40,288 nucleotides of DNA. It comes from Calditrichaceae bacterium (lineage in GTDB: Bacteria > Calditrichota > Calditrichia > Calditrichales > Calditrichaceae). How positions within the stretch are numbered: the first letter of the stretch is position 1; every line of letters starts with the position of its first letter. The stretch covers positions 1 through 40,288 of the forward strand of contig JANTHG010000007.1 in assembly GCA_024762535.1 (NCBI GenBank), written 5' to 3'. Shown here one piece after another: positions 8,845-20,368 of the stretch. The position numbers and the translations under genes were made by a program. Under the pieces are notes generated by a model that made no database searches, was not told where the DNA came from, and was given only the letters and a program-made list of their open reading frames with translations.

Positions 8845-8860
8845 CAGATTTTACTTAGAA

Positions 8861-10360
<1,500 letters not shown>

Positions 10361-12031
10361 ATGGAACACAGCAAAATTCCTCTTAAATTTAAAGAATGGG
10401 AAAACACAACTCTTAAACGCGTTTTAGATAAAAGTGCGGAACGGAAAGCACAGTTCACCACCGGTTCCTGGCAAGCAGTTCCGCGGGTGGCTTTACCGAT
10501 TCCGCTAACAGACGATGACTATTTGGAAAAACTGGGTTTTCCCGGCGAATTTCCCTACACACGGGGCGTACAGCCCACTATGTACCGCGGCCGCTTTTGG
10601 ACTATGCGTCAGTATGCCGGCTTTGGTACAGCCGAAGAATCCAACCGGCGCTACAAATATCTACTAAAACAGGGACAAACCGGACTTTCAGTTGCCTTTG
10701 ACTTACCAACACAAATCGGCTACGATTCCGATGACAGCCACAGTATTGGTGAAGTGGGCAAAGTGGGCGTAGCCATCGACACCCTAAAAGATATGGAAAT
10801 CCTGTTTGACGGTATCCCCTTAGACAAGGTGTCCACTTCCATGACCATCAACGCCCCGGCTGCCATTTTACTGGCTTTTTATATAGCTGTCGCAGAAAAA
10901 CAGGGCGTAAGTAAACGTCAGCTGCGCGGCACCATCCAGAATGATATTTTGAAAGAATACATAGCGCGCGGCACGTATATTTTCCCGCCTAAAGCGTCTC
11001 TGCGATTGATTACCAATATCTTTGAATATTGCGCTAATGAAGTGCCTAACTGGAATACAATCAGCATTTCCGGTTACCACATCCGCGAAGCAGGCTCCAC
11101 TGCTGTTCAGGAAGCAGCCTTTACCCTGGCCGACGGCATCGAATATGTAAAGGCCGCGCTAGAAGCCGGTCTGGATATCGACCGCTTTGCCGGCCGTCTG
11201 TCTTTCTTTTTTAACGCACATAACGATCTGTTTGAAGAAGTGGCCAAGTTCCGCGCAGCTCGGCGTATTTGGGCCAAAATTATGCGCGAGCGTTTTAACG
11301 CAAAATATCCCAAATCCATGATGCTGCGCTTTCACACCCAAACCGGCGGCAGTACGCTCACTGCTCAGCAGCCGGATAATAACATTGTACGCGTTACCAT
11401 CCAGACTCTGGCCGCTGTATTGGGAGGCACACAAAGTCTGCATACGAATTCCCGGGACGAAGCCCTCGGCCTGCCCACCGAAGAAGCGGTACGCATTGCT
11501 TTGCGCACCCAGCAAATCACAGCATACGAATCCGGTGTAACCAATACGGTTGATCCGCTGGGCGGTTCCTATTTTGTGGAAACTCTGACCGACCAAATGG
11601 AAGAGCAAATCTGGAAATATTTAGATAAAATTGAGGAACTGGGCGGCATGGTGGAAGCTATTCGCAAAGGTTATGTGCAAAAAGAAATCCAGGACGCTGC
11701 TTTTAAATATCAGCGTGAAATTGAAGATAAAGAACGCATCGTTGTGGGTGTCAACCAATTTACCATAGACGAAGAAGGTCCCAAAGATATTCTTAAAGTC
11801 AACCCTGCCCTGCGGGAAATTCAGAGCAAAAAAATCGCACAGGTTAAACAGGAACGTAACAACCGGGAAGTGGAAAAGGTACTACAAGCTTTAAAAGAAG
11901 CCGCGCAAGACCCGGAACAGAATTTGATGCCACTGATTGTGGAGGCCGCTAAAACGTACGCTTCCCTCGGTGAAATTACCAACGTGTTGCGCGAAGTATT
12001 CGGCGAATATCAGGAAACGGTTATTTTGTAA
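10361..12031 (+). CDS. methylmalonyl-CoA mutase, catalytic (large) subunit
   Basis: This is the TIM-barrel catalytic subunit of adenosylcobalamin-dependent methylmalonyl-CoA mutase, which interconverts (R)-methylmalonyl-CoA and succinyl-CoA. The substrate-binding signature [18 protein letters not shown] has the Tyr (RQYAG) and Arg that define methylmalonyl-CoA specificity; isobutyryl-CoA mutases have Phe here. [21 protein letters not shown] retains the second Arg, and [11 protein letters not shown] carries the conserved active-site His. The B12-binding domain is absent and is encoded separately just downstream, as in archaeal and some bacterial split mutases. I choose the ATG at 10361 (556 aa) over the upstream TTG in the ORF track because AAGGAG lies 8 bases before it. 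Confidence 0.95.
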   Translation: MEHSKIPLKFKEWENTTLKRVLDKSAERKAQFTTGSWQAVPRVALPIPLTDDDYLEKLGFPGEFPYTRGVQPTMYRGRFWTMRQYAGFGTAEESNRRYKYLLKQGQTGLSVAFDLPTQIGYDSDDSHSIGEVGKVGVAIDTLKDMEILFDGIPLDKVSTSMTINAPAAILLAFYIAVAEKQGVSKRQLRGTIQNDILKEYIARGTYIFPPKASLRLITNIFEYCANEVPNWNTISISGYHIREAGSTAVQEAAFTLADGIEYVKAALEAGLDIDRFAGRLSFFFNAHNDLFEEVAKFRAARRIWAKIMRERFNAKYPKSMMLRFHTQTGGSTLTAQQPDNNIVRVTIQTLAAVLGGTQSLHTNSRDEALGLPTEEAVRIALRTQQITAYESGVTNTVDPLGGSYFVETLTDQMEEQIWKYLDKIEELGGMVEAIRKGYVQKEIQDAAFKYQREIEDKERIVVGVNQFTIDEEGPKDILKVNPALREIQSKKIAQVKQERNNREVEKVLQALKEAAQDPEQNLMPLIVEAAKTYASLGEITNVLREVFGEYQETVIL

Positions 12032-12070
12032 CTGAATTTGCCGGTTATTTTATTGGAATCAGGAGTAGAA

Positions 12071-12481
12071 ATGAAATCTAAAATTCGCATTTTAATTGCC
12101 AAACCCGGACTGGACGGTCACGACCGCGGTGCCAAATACATTGCCCGCGCCCTGCGGGACGCCGGCTACGAGATTATTTACACAGGCATTCGCCAGTCGC
12201 CCGAAGCCATAGCCAAAGCGGCCATTCAGGAAGATGTGGATTTTGTCGGCCTTAGCCTGCTATCCGGCGCACACAACGAACTCTTTCCGGAAATTGTACG
12301 ACTGTTGCGGGAAGGCGGTGGGGCGGATATTATTGTGTTCGGCGGCGGCGTTATTCCGGAAAACGATATTCCGGGCCTCAAAGAAAAGGGCGTCGAAGCA
12401 GTTTTCACTCCGGGCGCCCCTATTCAGGATGTTATCGATTTTATCGAAGCCAACCGTACACGGATGGAAGGAAAATCATGA
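12071..12481 (+). CDS. methylmalonyl-CoA mutase, cobalamin-binding (small) subunit
   Basis: This stand-alone B12-binding domain of about 136 aa completes the split mutase. It has the full base-off/His-on signature: [18 protein letters not shown] contains DxHxxG, whose His coordinates cobalt. LSLLSGAH supplies the SxL element and [14 protein letters not shown] the glycine-rich motif. I start at MKSKIRIL because AGGAG is 5 bases upstream; the ORF track extends 11 residues further without family support. The stop overlaps the next gene (ATGA), so large subunit, small subunit and epimerase form one operon. The domain could in principle serve another mutase, but the adjacency makes pairing with the upstream subunit very likely. 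Confidence 0.94.
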   Translation: MKSKIRILIAKPGLDGHDRGAKYIARALRDAGYEIIYTGIRQSPEAIAKAAIQEDVDFVGLSLLSGAHNELFPEIVRLLREGGGADIIVFGGGVIPENDIPGLKEKGVEAVFTPGAPIQDVIDFIEANRTRMEGKS

Positions 12482-12891
12482 TTAAACAAATCAACCATAT
12501 TGGAATTGCCGTTTCTTCTTTGGAAGAGCATATTCCCTTTTACCGCGATGTACTCGGGCTGCCTTTTAGCGGTATCGAAGAAATTGCCGATCAAAAAGTG
12601 AAAGTCGCCATGTTCAAAGTTGGTGAAGTACACCTTGAATTGTTGGAACCCACATCGGAAGACAGCCCCATTGCCAAATATTTAACCCGCAAAGGTCCTG
12701 GTCTGCACCACATCGCCTACCAAACCGATGATATCGAAACGCAATTACAACAATTTGAAGATCAAAATATTGCCTTGATTGACCAAACACCGCGCAACGG
12801 CGCTCATGGCACACGCATCGCTTTTATTCATCCTAAATCTTCGGGCAAAGTGCTTAGTGAAATTTGCGAACCGGCCCCAAAAGGCAAATAA
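12478..12891 (+). CDS. mce: methylmalonyl-CoA epimerase
   Basis: This VOC-fold (glyoxalase/bleomycin-resistance superfamily) metalloenzyme inverts methylmalonyl-CoA between the S and R forms so that the mutase can use it. Two beta-alpha-beta-beta-beta repeats are evident: [23 protein letters not shown] near the start, and [21 protein letters not shown] in the second half. Candidate metal ligands are His in INHIGIAV, the E/H residues in EVHLELLEP, His in LHHIAY, and Glu near LSEICEP. At 137 aa the length is typical. Its 4-base overlap with the B12 subunit gene and the mutase context support the specific name over a generic VOC protein. Confidence 0.94.
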   Translation: MIKQINHIGIAVSSLEEHIPFYRDVLGLPFSGIEEIADQKVKVAMFKVGEVHLELLEPTSEDSPIAKYLTRKGPGLHHIAYQTDDIETQLQQFEDQNIALIDQTPRNGAHGTRIAFIHPKSSGKVLSEICEPAPKGK

Positions 12892-13442
12892 TTTCGGGAC
12901 TGAAGTATTCAGATAAACGTTTTGTTGGGGTAAACATTCTGGATTTGAAAAAATACTAACTATTAGGACTTCGGCCCCAATATTAACTATTCTAAATCCC
13001 CCCTTAACTAAGGGAGTTAGGGGATTGTAAAATCTATATTATTCAATAATTTTTCCAGTGAAAAAACACCCATTAATCCTCTCTTTTTAGGATGGATGCG
13101 CTGTGCTCACAACCGGTGTAAGGATCCGACTGAAGGCTTTCGTCTAAATACCTGAAAATGACATTATAGATACAGGTTCGTTCGATGCGCCGTGAATCCT
13201 GTTCGCCATATGCACAAGCTGGCAAAGAGCTGGCTGGGGAGACAATAGGATTTTGACGTTTACCTAATCATATTTTAATTACCTTCGATTATTCAATCCC
13301 TCACTCCTGACCATCACTAAACTATTACTCATCTATGCCGAATACTATCCGAAACAATTTGGCCGGAAATACACGATAATTAATTGTCTGCACATGGGCA
13401 CACCTTTTGATTTTTTAACCATTCAGTTAGCGGAGAAAGAAA
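12892..13442. other. 551-base intergenic region with a repeat and a possible relic
   Basis: This region lies between mce and the giant secreted protein gene. About 12995-13092 is a family B repeat copy. Bases 13085-13270 are richer in GC and contain a near-repeat (gatgcgctgtg at 13095, gatgcgccgtg at 13184). On the minus strand an uninterrupted frame of about 65 codons with no ATG ends at TAA near 13073; it could be a decayed gene fragment or a structured RNA. From 13270 to 13430 nothing is recognisable apart from AT-rich leader text. A GGAG (cggagaaagaaaatg) precedes the next gene. Confidence 0.5.
12995..13092 (+). repeat. family B palindromic repeat, diverged copy
   Basis: It begins atccccccttaactaaggg and continues ttgtaaaatctatatt...caataatt...aaaaaacaccc, ending near ctttttagga. 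The same order of words is present at 29495-29600 and 39498-39602. Those two copies are closer to each other than to this one, so this copy is older or decayed. Confidence 0.8.
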
Positions 13443-16400
13443 ATGAAAGTAGTGATCGGCGCGGTTTTACTGTTTTGCTTATCGATGAATTTATTTGCTG
13501 CCGAAGCAATAATGCTTAACGACTACCTGACCATTTATGGTGAAACGAGGACCGGTTCCAATGGACGCTACACCTTGTCGGGCAATGTAAACATCAACCA
13601 TCTGGTTTTTTTTGATGATGATGTTGTTGTTGAACTGCATGAGAGCCAGACCAGTAAAATCACAACCGATTCAAAAATATATTTCCGTGATGAAAGCGGC
13701 TCCGTGCATTACTTAAAGAAGTATATTAAAAGCAAAACATTTAAGGCTGTTGATAATCAACTGGTGATTGACGGTACCCACTTTACACTCGCTGACCAGG
13801 TCGGCGGATTTAATGTTTTTTGTGAACAGATGACCTTTGATGAGGCGGGAAATTATTTGGATGTCGGTTATGTGCCGGACTTTCCCGGTATTGTTAAGGA
13901 TGTGTTAAAATACGCTCTGAACAATTCGGGTGGCGTGGGCGATGCTGGCTCCGTTGATTTGGGAATCCAGTATTTTAAGGATGGCTCTTCTGATGTGCGT
14001 TGTAATGTGGAAAATCTGGTATATGCCAGTCCCATTGTTCTGGTTTATGATTTCGATCTTACATTTAACCCGGGTGAAAATGTTTTCGGCGGTGGGTTTA
14101 AAATAAAAATACCTGCACTGAATAAGTTAAAGTCTAACAAAACGAATTCCGATCCGGAAAGCCGGAAAACAAAGGAAATATTCACCACCCTTTTTGGCAA
14201 TACATACTCATTTACCAATTCGGAAGATGAACAGATATTTTCGGAAATGGCAACACAGGGAAGTGCTGGTAAATTTATAAACGGAATCATCGTGGATATG
14301 CGCTTTGTGCAGGGCGCAATTGAATCCTTTACCCTGGGCATCCTAACGGACATTCCGATTGGCGCAACGGGGACCTTGTTGACCCAGATGAAGGGAAGCG
14401 CCTGGGGGGTATCCAGCGATAAGCTGAAATTATCTGCCACCGTTAATATAGGAACTGCTCTGGACCCGATGATTACGCTGGAAGATTTGGGCGTAACCAT
14501 TAAAAAAGGTTATATAAGCGGCGGGGGAAAAATAAAAATATTTAAGAAAACAATTTCTTCCGGTAAAATTTACTATAGTAAAAAGAAAAAAGCATTCAAA
14601 GTCTCCGGTAGGCTCAACCTGGGTGGTGTGTTGAAGGGCAAAGTAAAGGCAAGTTTGCGAAAGTCAAAATTTTCAGGCAGTTCCAGATTGTCTGTTAATA
14701 CCCCGGAAATTGATGTATGGGCCTGGAAATGGCTCGGAGATAAAAATCTGGGTTACGCGGAAGCTTCCATCCATAAAAACACCCGCTTCAGAGCAAAGCT
14801 GAAATATAAAGATGTCAAGCTGGCGATTCAGACAAAATACATATCCAGTTATCCGTATTTTAAATTCTATATTGGCACAAATTATGATGATTTACACAGG
14901 ATAGCCAAACGGGGTGAAAATGGAAGTCAAACCTATCGTTTTGATGTGGATGAAAATGTAAGAGATTTAATTCTGGTTGCCGGCAACGATACGGAATTAT
15001 TTGATTTTACGGCTACAGATCCAGAAGGCGCTATTTACAATAATCTGAATACCCGTTATACACAAATTGATTCCACCAAACAAACCACGATGTATATTCA
15101 AAACCCCAAGCCGGGGGCCTGGACATTCCAAACGGATGAGAGCGGAGAAATATCCTTTAATGCGATGCAGATAAACCAGCCGCCGACGTTTATGTTCCAT
15201 CTGCCTTCAGAAAAAAGGACAAATGTGCCGCAACTGAGTCTATCCTGTTCAGACTATCAGGATACCGTTAGTGTCGAATTTTATTACGATACCGATAACA
15301 GGAATTACGACGGAACACTGATCAATTCTTTCGAGCTGGTTAATAATGCCACGGTAGATTTTTACTGGGATAATGCTGATATCGATAACGGAGAATATTA
15401 TATCTATGCAGTAGTTGATGACGGCAAAAATGCACCAATCATGCAATACGCCCCAGGTTCCATTCTCGTGAATAACTGGGATGTGTCTGCGCCTGAAAAT
15501 ATAACCGTAACCCAAACGGCTGATTCCGCACTGGTTAGTTGGACACCGGTGGACAACCCGGATATCGCTTCTACACAAATATATGTGCGAAATGCTTCAT
15601 CCGGTGAAATAACGGAATTCACATCCACCTCAGATTCTGTCTACATCACTGATTTAGTAAGCGGTTATCGTTATGAGATTTGGGCGGCCTTTCAAAATGA
15701 AGATTATCTGAATTCATTTAGTAGTGAGCGGGTATCCTATACCCACCTCAATCATTCAAACGGGAACAACATTCCATACTTTACTATTTCTCCGGAAAAG
15801 ATTTTCACTTTTCAGAGCGGCGAGCACAGTGCATATACACTAACCGCTTATGACGCCGACGGAGATCTATTGACATACGACATTATCGACATGCCTGCCG
15901 GTATGGCGCTCTCTGGGAATGCGCTCAGCTGGACGCCGACGGAAGAAGACCAGGGCGTTTATAACCTGAAGTTTAAAGTTTCTGACGGCGTGGCCATGGA
16001 TAGCGTGTACCACGAAGTGGTTGTTTATAACAAAGAACAAGCCGAAATTTCTATTCAATATTCTTCTTTAAATCTTTACAAAGATGACAACCTCTATCTC
16101 ATCGTGAACGATTTACATAACAGCCTTCCCACGATCAATTGCAGCTGGCGAAATCCGTTTACCAATGAAGATATTGGTGTGGAACTGAAAAAGGTCAATG
16201 AGTTTACCTATATTGGAAAGATCGATCTTCCGGAATTTCCCACAAGCATATTCGGACAGCCGGTTAATTTTGAAGATTATCCCATCGTGGCCACTTACAA
16301 TCCACCGGTAAGAAATAATAAAATCTTTTCTGTGAATGAAACCTATACTACCAGTGGTATTTACAATGTAAATACCCAGAGCAAAGATGAAATATCCCCA

Positions 16401-17618
16401 GCGGCTATAAACGATATCACAATCACCAACCTTGATAAGAACCGCCTGCTGCTCACATGGACTGCCACCGGTGATGACGCCAACACAGGCAAAGCCTTCC
16501 GCTATGATTTACGTTACAATTATTCGGGAATCACGACGGAAAGCGCATTTAACAGCAGCTACACTTACGAGTCGGAACCCTATCCTCAGGTAGCGGGATT
16601 AATGGATTCGATTATTGTTAATTTGGCTTCTCTAACAGAAGCAAGAAATCATGACCGGATATTTTTCAGTCTGAAAGCGATCGATGAGTGCGGTAATACA
16701 AGCGGCTTGAGTAATAACCCTTCTAGCGATTATCTTTTAGAGGCTGCGGATGTTCAATACACCCTGCAGGAGGACTACAGCGTCCGGCTTAATTGGGATG
16801 GACCTGCCCAGAATAGAAACAGTAAAGAACTGTTGTCAAAAAATAACAGTGATGTGATATTTCTGGGCTATAACATTTACCGTACCAGGGATAATAAGGA
16901 TACAAAATTAATTCATAGCGGCGTGATGGATAACACCTGGTATGATTCTCTAAAAGGTGAACCGGACGGAAGCTATTATTGGACGGTGGAATCGGTTTAT
17001 AATACCGGCGTTGCTGAAAAAGAATATTCCGATACCCTGCGATTGGATCGCTTTAACAGCGTCAGCATCGTCTGTCGCTTAGAAACAGCTGAGGATTATA
17101 GACAGGTAGAAGTAAACCTGGCAGGTTTGGATACAATCTATAGTCAACAGCTTACAGCATTAACCGATAGTACCGGGTTAGCTGAATTTTCGGGCGTATT
17201 CGATGGGCAATATCAAATGACCTTGCAAAAATCCGGATTTAATTCCGTAACGGATACCATTTGGGTGAATAATAATTCAACCGAATTCAGTTATTATTTG
17301 ACAACCTTTACCGGATTGGAAGAACCGGCATTGTTACCCACAACGACTAGGCTATATCAGAACTATCCGAATCCATTCAATCCGTCTACGGAAATCAAGT
17401 ATTATCTGCCCAATGCTGAGAAAGTATCCATCATCATCTACGACCTTCTTGGCCGCAAAATCAGAACATTGGTCTCGGGTCAAACCATGATTGGTGAAAA
17501 TGCAATCAAGTGGGACGGGGCAAATGAAACGGGTAATCAGGCATCCTCAGGAATATATATTTTTCGTTTAAAGACGAAGGATAAGTTGCTGTCAAAGAAA
17601 ATGCTTTTACTCCGTTGA
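13443..17618 (+). CDS. very large secreted multidomain protein with C-terminal sorting domain
   Basis: This 1391-aa exported protein has a Sec signal peptide (MKVVIGAVLLFCLSMNLFAAEA). Residues 23 to about 500 form a region I do not recognise, rich in beta-strand-like text and basic repeats (KKAFKVSGRLNLGGVLKGKVKASLRKSK). A PPC-like segment follows (about 500-570, ending KPGAWTFQ). A fibronectin III-like domain lies near 680-765 and a cadherin/He_PIG-like Ig domain near 775-865 (LTAYDADGDLLTYDI, LSWTPTEEDQGVY). Two further FN3-like domains are near 980-1085 and 1100-1200. A carboxypeptidase-regulatory-like fold is at about 1206-1285. Residues 1302-1391 are the C-terminal sorting/FlgD-like domain (YQNYPNPFNPST, YDLLGRKI, SSGIYIFRL, KKMLLLR) used with type IX-type secretion in the FCB group. 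It is probably a surface or released protein. Its catalytic or adhesive role is unknown. Confidence 0.85.
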   Translation: MKVVIGAVLLFCLSMNLFAAEAIMLNDYLTIYGETRTGSNGRYTLSGNVNINHLVFFDDDVVVELHESQTSKITTDSKIYFRDESGSVHYLKKYIKSKTFKAVDNQLVIDGTHFTLADQVGGFNVFCEQMTFDEAGNYLDVGYVPDFPGIVKDVLKYALNNSGGVGDAGSVDLGIQYFKDGSSDVRCNVENLVYASPIVLVYDFDLTFNPGENVFGGGFKIKIPALNKLKSNKTNSDPESRKTKEIFTTLFGNTYSFTNSEDEQIFSEMATQGSAGKFINGIIVDMRFVQGAIESFTLGILTDIPIGATGTLLTQMKGSAWGVSSDKLKLSATVNIGTALDPMITLEDLGVTIKKGYISGGGKIKIFKKTISSGKIYYSKKKKAFKVSGRLNLGGVLKGKVKASLRKSKFSGSSRLSVNTPEIDVWAWKWLGDKNLGYAEASIHKNTRFRAKLKYKDVKLAIQTKYISSYPYFKFYIGTNYDDLHRIAKRGENGSQTYRFDVDENVRDLILVAGNDTELFDFTATDPEGAIYNNLNTRYTQIDSTKQTTMYIQNPKPGAWTFQTDESGEISFNAMQINQPPTFMFHLPSEKRTNVPQLSLSCSDYQDTVSVEFYYDTDNRNYDGTLINSFELVNNATVDFYWDNADIDNGEYYIYAVVDDGKNAPIMQYAPGSILVNNWDVSAPENITVTQTADSALVSWTPVDNPDIASTQIYVRNASSGEITEFTSTSDSVYITDLVSGYRYEIWAAFQNEDYLNSFSSERVSYTHLNHSNGNNIPYFTISPEKIFTFQSGEHSAYTLTAYDADGDLLTYDIIDMPAGMALSGNALSWTPTEEDQGVYNLKFKVSDGVAMDSVYHEVVVYNKEQAEISIQYSSLNLYKDDNLYLIVNDLHNSLPTINCSWRNPFTNEDIGVELKKVNEFTYIGKIDLPEFPTSIFGQPVNFEDYPIVATYNPPVRNNKIFSVNETYTTSGIYNVNTQSKDEISPAAINDITITNLDKNRLLLTWTATGDDANTGKAFRYDLRYNYSGITTESAFNSSYTYESEPYPQVAGLMDSIIVNLASLTEARNHDRIFFSLKAIDECGNTSGLSNNPSSDYLLEAADVQYTLQEDYSVRLNWDGPAQNRNSKELLSKNNSDVIFLGYNIYRTRDNKDTKLIHSGVMDNTWYDSLKGEPDGSYYWTVESVYNTGVAEKEYSDTLRLDRFNSVSIVCRLETAEDYRQVEVNLAGLDTIYSQQLTALTDSTGLAEFSGVFDGQYQMTLQKSGFNSVTDTIWVNNNSTEFSYYLTTFTGLEEPALLPTTTRLYQNYPNPFNPSTEIKYYLPNAEKVSIIIYDLLGRKIRTLVSGQTMIGENAIKWDGANETGNQASSGIYIFRLKTKDKLLSKKMLLLR

Positions 17619-18140
17619 CTGCATGATACTCTAAAATTCGTCCGGCAATTCCGGTAACACATCCTAAGCATGTCCGGCGCATTACCTAGAAATTCGTGAT
17701 TATCTTCGATTATTGTTGCCTCGTTAACTTATCAAATGACTGGAAGCTGGGTCTGGCGCGGCACGTTGAGCTGTGGTTTCGGTTGGGGGTATGTCCAAGA
17801 ATTATGCAAATTGTTTTTTGGCCATCGATGGTTTTTTAGAAGGAAATCCTTTTGGGAATTTGACAAAGTATTTAACTAGTAAGTCCTTTTGTAGTTTTTG
17901 CAATTAATTAAAATGTTGCCATAATGCACACAATGCAATAAATTCTGTTGATGAAATTGTATAATTGGAACAGAAAAAAAATGAGTAGTTAAAAGAAAAT
18001 GGGAGTATCTGATTTGAGGATATTTTTAAAATGAAAAGGATTGTCCTATCAGGCCTTGATTTCAAGAATTCTTCATAAATACGTTAACAGAGTTCCCATT
18101 CAATAAAGGGATTAATTAAAAAAGGCAAAATATTTACTTT
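17619..18140. other. 522-base intergenic region, no gene recognised
   Basis: This lies between the giant secreted protein and the purine operon. No frame longer than about 30 codons looks protein-like and no tRNA or known repeat family is visible. The text ttcgattatt occurs here (about 17706) and upstream of the secreted gene (about 13284), which may be chance. The last 150 bases are AT-rich and must hold the promoter of the amidohydrolase operon; no convincing boxes or strong Shine-Dalgarno were found. Confidence 0.5.
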
Positions 18141-19457
18141 ATGTCACATTCCATTTTAATAAAAAACGCGCTTATCGTAACAGTTAATCCGCAAATGGAT
18201 GTTTTCCGCGGCGATCTTCTGGTGCGGGGAAATCGTATTGATGAACTGGCCCCTTCGCTGAATATAAGCGCAGACGAAACCATAGACGCAATCGATTACA
18301 TTATCACACCGGGATTTGTACAAACACATGTGCATCTCTGCCAGGTATTGTTCCGCAACCTCGCGGACGACTTATCTCTGCTGGACTGGCTGACAAAAAA
18401 AATCTGGCCTTTCGAAAGCAGCCACACACCTGAAAGTATTTCCCTTAGCGCACAACTGGGTATTGCCGAATTGATTAAATCCGGCACGACCACCATTATG
18501 GATATGGGAACGGTACGGCATCAGGACGCCATTTTTGAAGCGCTGGCTCAAAGCGGCATGAGCGCGGTTGCTGGCAAAGCGATGATGGATTTTGGAGACC
18601 GCCCCGAAGGATTGCAGGAAACCACGCAGCAAAGCATTGATGAGAGTGTGCGCCTGTTAAAACAATGGCACGGATATGACGACGGCCGCTTGCAATACGC
18701 TTTTGCCCCACGCTTTGCTCTTTCGTGTACCAGGGAGTTGCTGCAGGAAACCGGGCGATTGGCCCGTGAATACCGGGTTTTATACCATACGCACGCTTCG
18801 GAGAACATAAAGGAATCGGAACTAGTGCGCGAACGGTTTGGCGTTTCCAATATTCAACTGTTTGATAAATTAGAAGCCACAGACCATTTGTGCCTGGCGC
18901 ACTGTGTCTGGACAGACCATGATGATAAGGAACTACTGCAGGATAAGAAAATTAATGTGCTGCACTGCCCTTCCGCTAATTTAAAATTGGGGTCCGGTAT
19001 TGCCCCTATCCCCGATTATTTGGAAAGAGGGATTAATGTTTCGCTGGGAGCGGACGGCGCGCCCTGCAACAACAATCTGAATATATTTCAGGAAATGCGG
19101 CTGGCTGCCCTCATTCAAAAGCCCTTAAGCGGGCCGCAATCCATGCCCGCGGATGCGGTACTGAAAATGGCAACCATCAACGGCGCCAGGGCATTAAATA
19201 TGGAAAATCAGATTGGCAGCATCGAAGTGGGAAAACGGGCGGACTTAACATTTATTAAAAATAATCAAGTTCATTCAATTCCGTTCGACAATGTATACTC
19301 AAAATTAGTATATTCCACACAAGCAAACGATGTAGAACATGTTTTACTCAATGGAAAATGGGTTCTTAAAGCAGGCATACTGCAAACCATTGACGAAAAA
19401 AAGGTTCTGCAATCTGTAAACAAAACACTTGCTAAACTCTTGCAAACATCTAAATGA
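18141..19457 (+). CDS. amidohydrolase, MTA/SAH (or deoxyadenosine) deaminase family
   Basis: This metal-dependent amidohydrolase of the TrzA/AtzA/SAH-deaminase group probably deaminates an adenine-containing nucleoside. Metal and catalytic motifs are in order: TPGFVQTHVHLCQ (HxH), YHTHASENIKESE (His plus the Glu-containing loop), LAHCVW (His), and SLGADGAPCNNNLN (Asp). The flanking beta-sandwich is formed by the N- and C-terminal strands (LIKNALIVTVNP; GSIEVGKRADLTFI). At 438 aa the length is typical. The operon also holds an ITP/XTP phosphatase and adenosine deaminase, which favours a purine substrate such as methylthioadenosine, S-adenosylhomocysteine or 5'-deoxyadenosine. Guanine or 8-oxoguanine deaminase are alternatives. 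The substrate is inferred. Confidence 0.85.
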   Translation: MSHSILIKNALIVTVNPQMDVFRGDLLVRGNRIDELAPSLNISADETIDAIDYIITPGFVQTHVHLCQVLFRNLADDLSLLDWLTKKIWPFESSHTPESISLSAQLGIAELIKSGTTTIMDMGTVRHQDAIFEALAQSGMSAVAGKAMMDFGDRPEGLQETTQQSIDESVRLLKQWHGYDDGRLQYAFAPRFALSCTRELLQETGRLAREYRVLYHTHASENIKESELVRERFGVSNIQLFDKLEATDHLCLAHCVWTDHDDKELLQDKKINVLHCPSANLKLGSGIAPIPDYLERGINVSLGADGAPCNNNLNIFQEMRLAALIQKPLSGPQSMPADAVLKMATINGARALNMENQIGSIEVGKRADLTFIKNNQVHSIPFDNVYSKLVYSTQANDVEHVLLNGKWVLKAGILQTIDEKKVLQSVNKTLAKLLQTSK

Positions 19458-19468
19458 AGGAGTATAAA

Positions 19469-20368
19469 ATGAAATTTGTACACCTTTTGTTGCTTTTAAC
19501 CGCCCTGTTTGTTTTAACAATGGGATGCAGTTCGAACAACGAAGTAAAAGAAGGCCCGCTCTTTTCGGACAAAGAAATGATGGCTACAGCTGACCAACAA
19601 TTTGCCGCCGGCAAGTATCTGGATGCCTTAAACACCTATCAATCCCTGTTGATGGAACATCCCACATCCGATTTACATATCGATACGCAATTAAAGATTG
19701 CCGCTGTTTACGGAAAAATGGAAAACTACGAGGCGCAGATGGACGCTCTGCACACTCTGCTGTCCGAGAATATTATTCCGAGACAAATTCCTAATATTTA
19801 TGTGCAAATCGGACAGTTTTATGAACAGGCAGCTCGATTTAATCCAGGAACCGTCACAACGGATACAAGCGATTATCAAACTGCTATTTCCTATTATCAA
19901 AAAGCTTTTAATTATAAAGATAGTGAAGACAGTACAGCTAAAGCCGAAGCCGGCTATAGAAAAGCGCTTACCGAAGCACGCATCGGCCAGGTATCGGAGG
20001 CCGTCAAAGATTATCAACTGGTAGTGGATCAGTTTCCACAAACCGATTTTGCCGTTTTAGCTTCTGTAAAACTAACTAATCCTAATGATGTTTCGGAATT
20101 AAAGACCGATCCCGCTTCCATTGAATCCTATCGACAAACTCTGGCCCTGCCGGAACCGAGTACGGGAAATATGGTTCCGCAAGAACCAACTCCTGTGGAA
20201 TCCGTAGAGCCTGCTCCGCAGGTAGAGGAACCACCTCAATCCACAGAAGAACCGTCCGTTACAGAAGAACAGGAGTCATCAGAAGGCCAGGACGCACAAA
20301 ACACTCTGTTCGAAACGGATAGCACAACCGTTGCACCGGCAGTAACGGATTCCCTCGGCGGGCAATAG
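19469..20368 (+). CDS. TPR-like outer-membrane lipoprotein
   Basis: This is an exported lipoprotein. MKFVHLLLLLTALFVLTMGCSS has a signal sequence with a lipobox ending at Cys. The ORF track starts 5 codons earlier, but GGAG six bases before this ATG decides the start, giving 299 aa. Residues about 45-210 are helical tetratricopeptide-like repeats (AADQQFAAGKYLDALNTYQSLL; YRKALTEARIGQVSEAVKDYQLVV). The last 90 residues are a low-complexity Pro/Glu/Val/Thr linker. The tandem-helix body resembles BamD/YbgF-type lipoproteins, which bind partners at the outer membrane, but no specific match is claimed. It sits between two purine enzymes, 11 bases from the first and abutting the second. Confidence 0.85.
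   Translation: MKFVHLLLLLTALFVLTMGCSSNNEVKEGPLFSDKEMMATADQQFAAGKYLDALNTYQSLLMEHPTSDLHIDTQLKIAAVYGKMENYEAQMDALHTLLSENIIPRQIPNIYVQIGQFYEQAARFNPGTVTTDTSDYQTAISYYQKAFNYKDSEDSTAKAEAGYRKALTEARIGQVSEAVKDYQLVVDQFPQTDFAVLASVKLTNPNDVSELKTDPASIESYRQTLALPEPSTGNMVPQEPTPVESVEPAPQVEEPPQSTEEPSVTEEQESSEGQDAQNTLFETDSTTVAPAVTDSLGGQ

Noticed and set aside
17619-18140. Small ORFs after the giant secreted protein gene
   Set aside because: All are under about 30 codons, lack ribosome sites and show no protein-like pattern.
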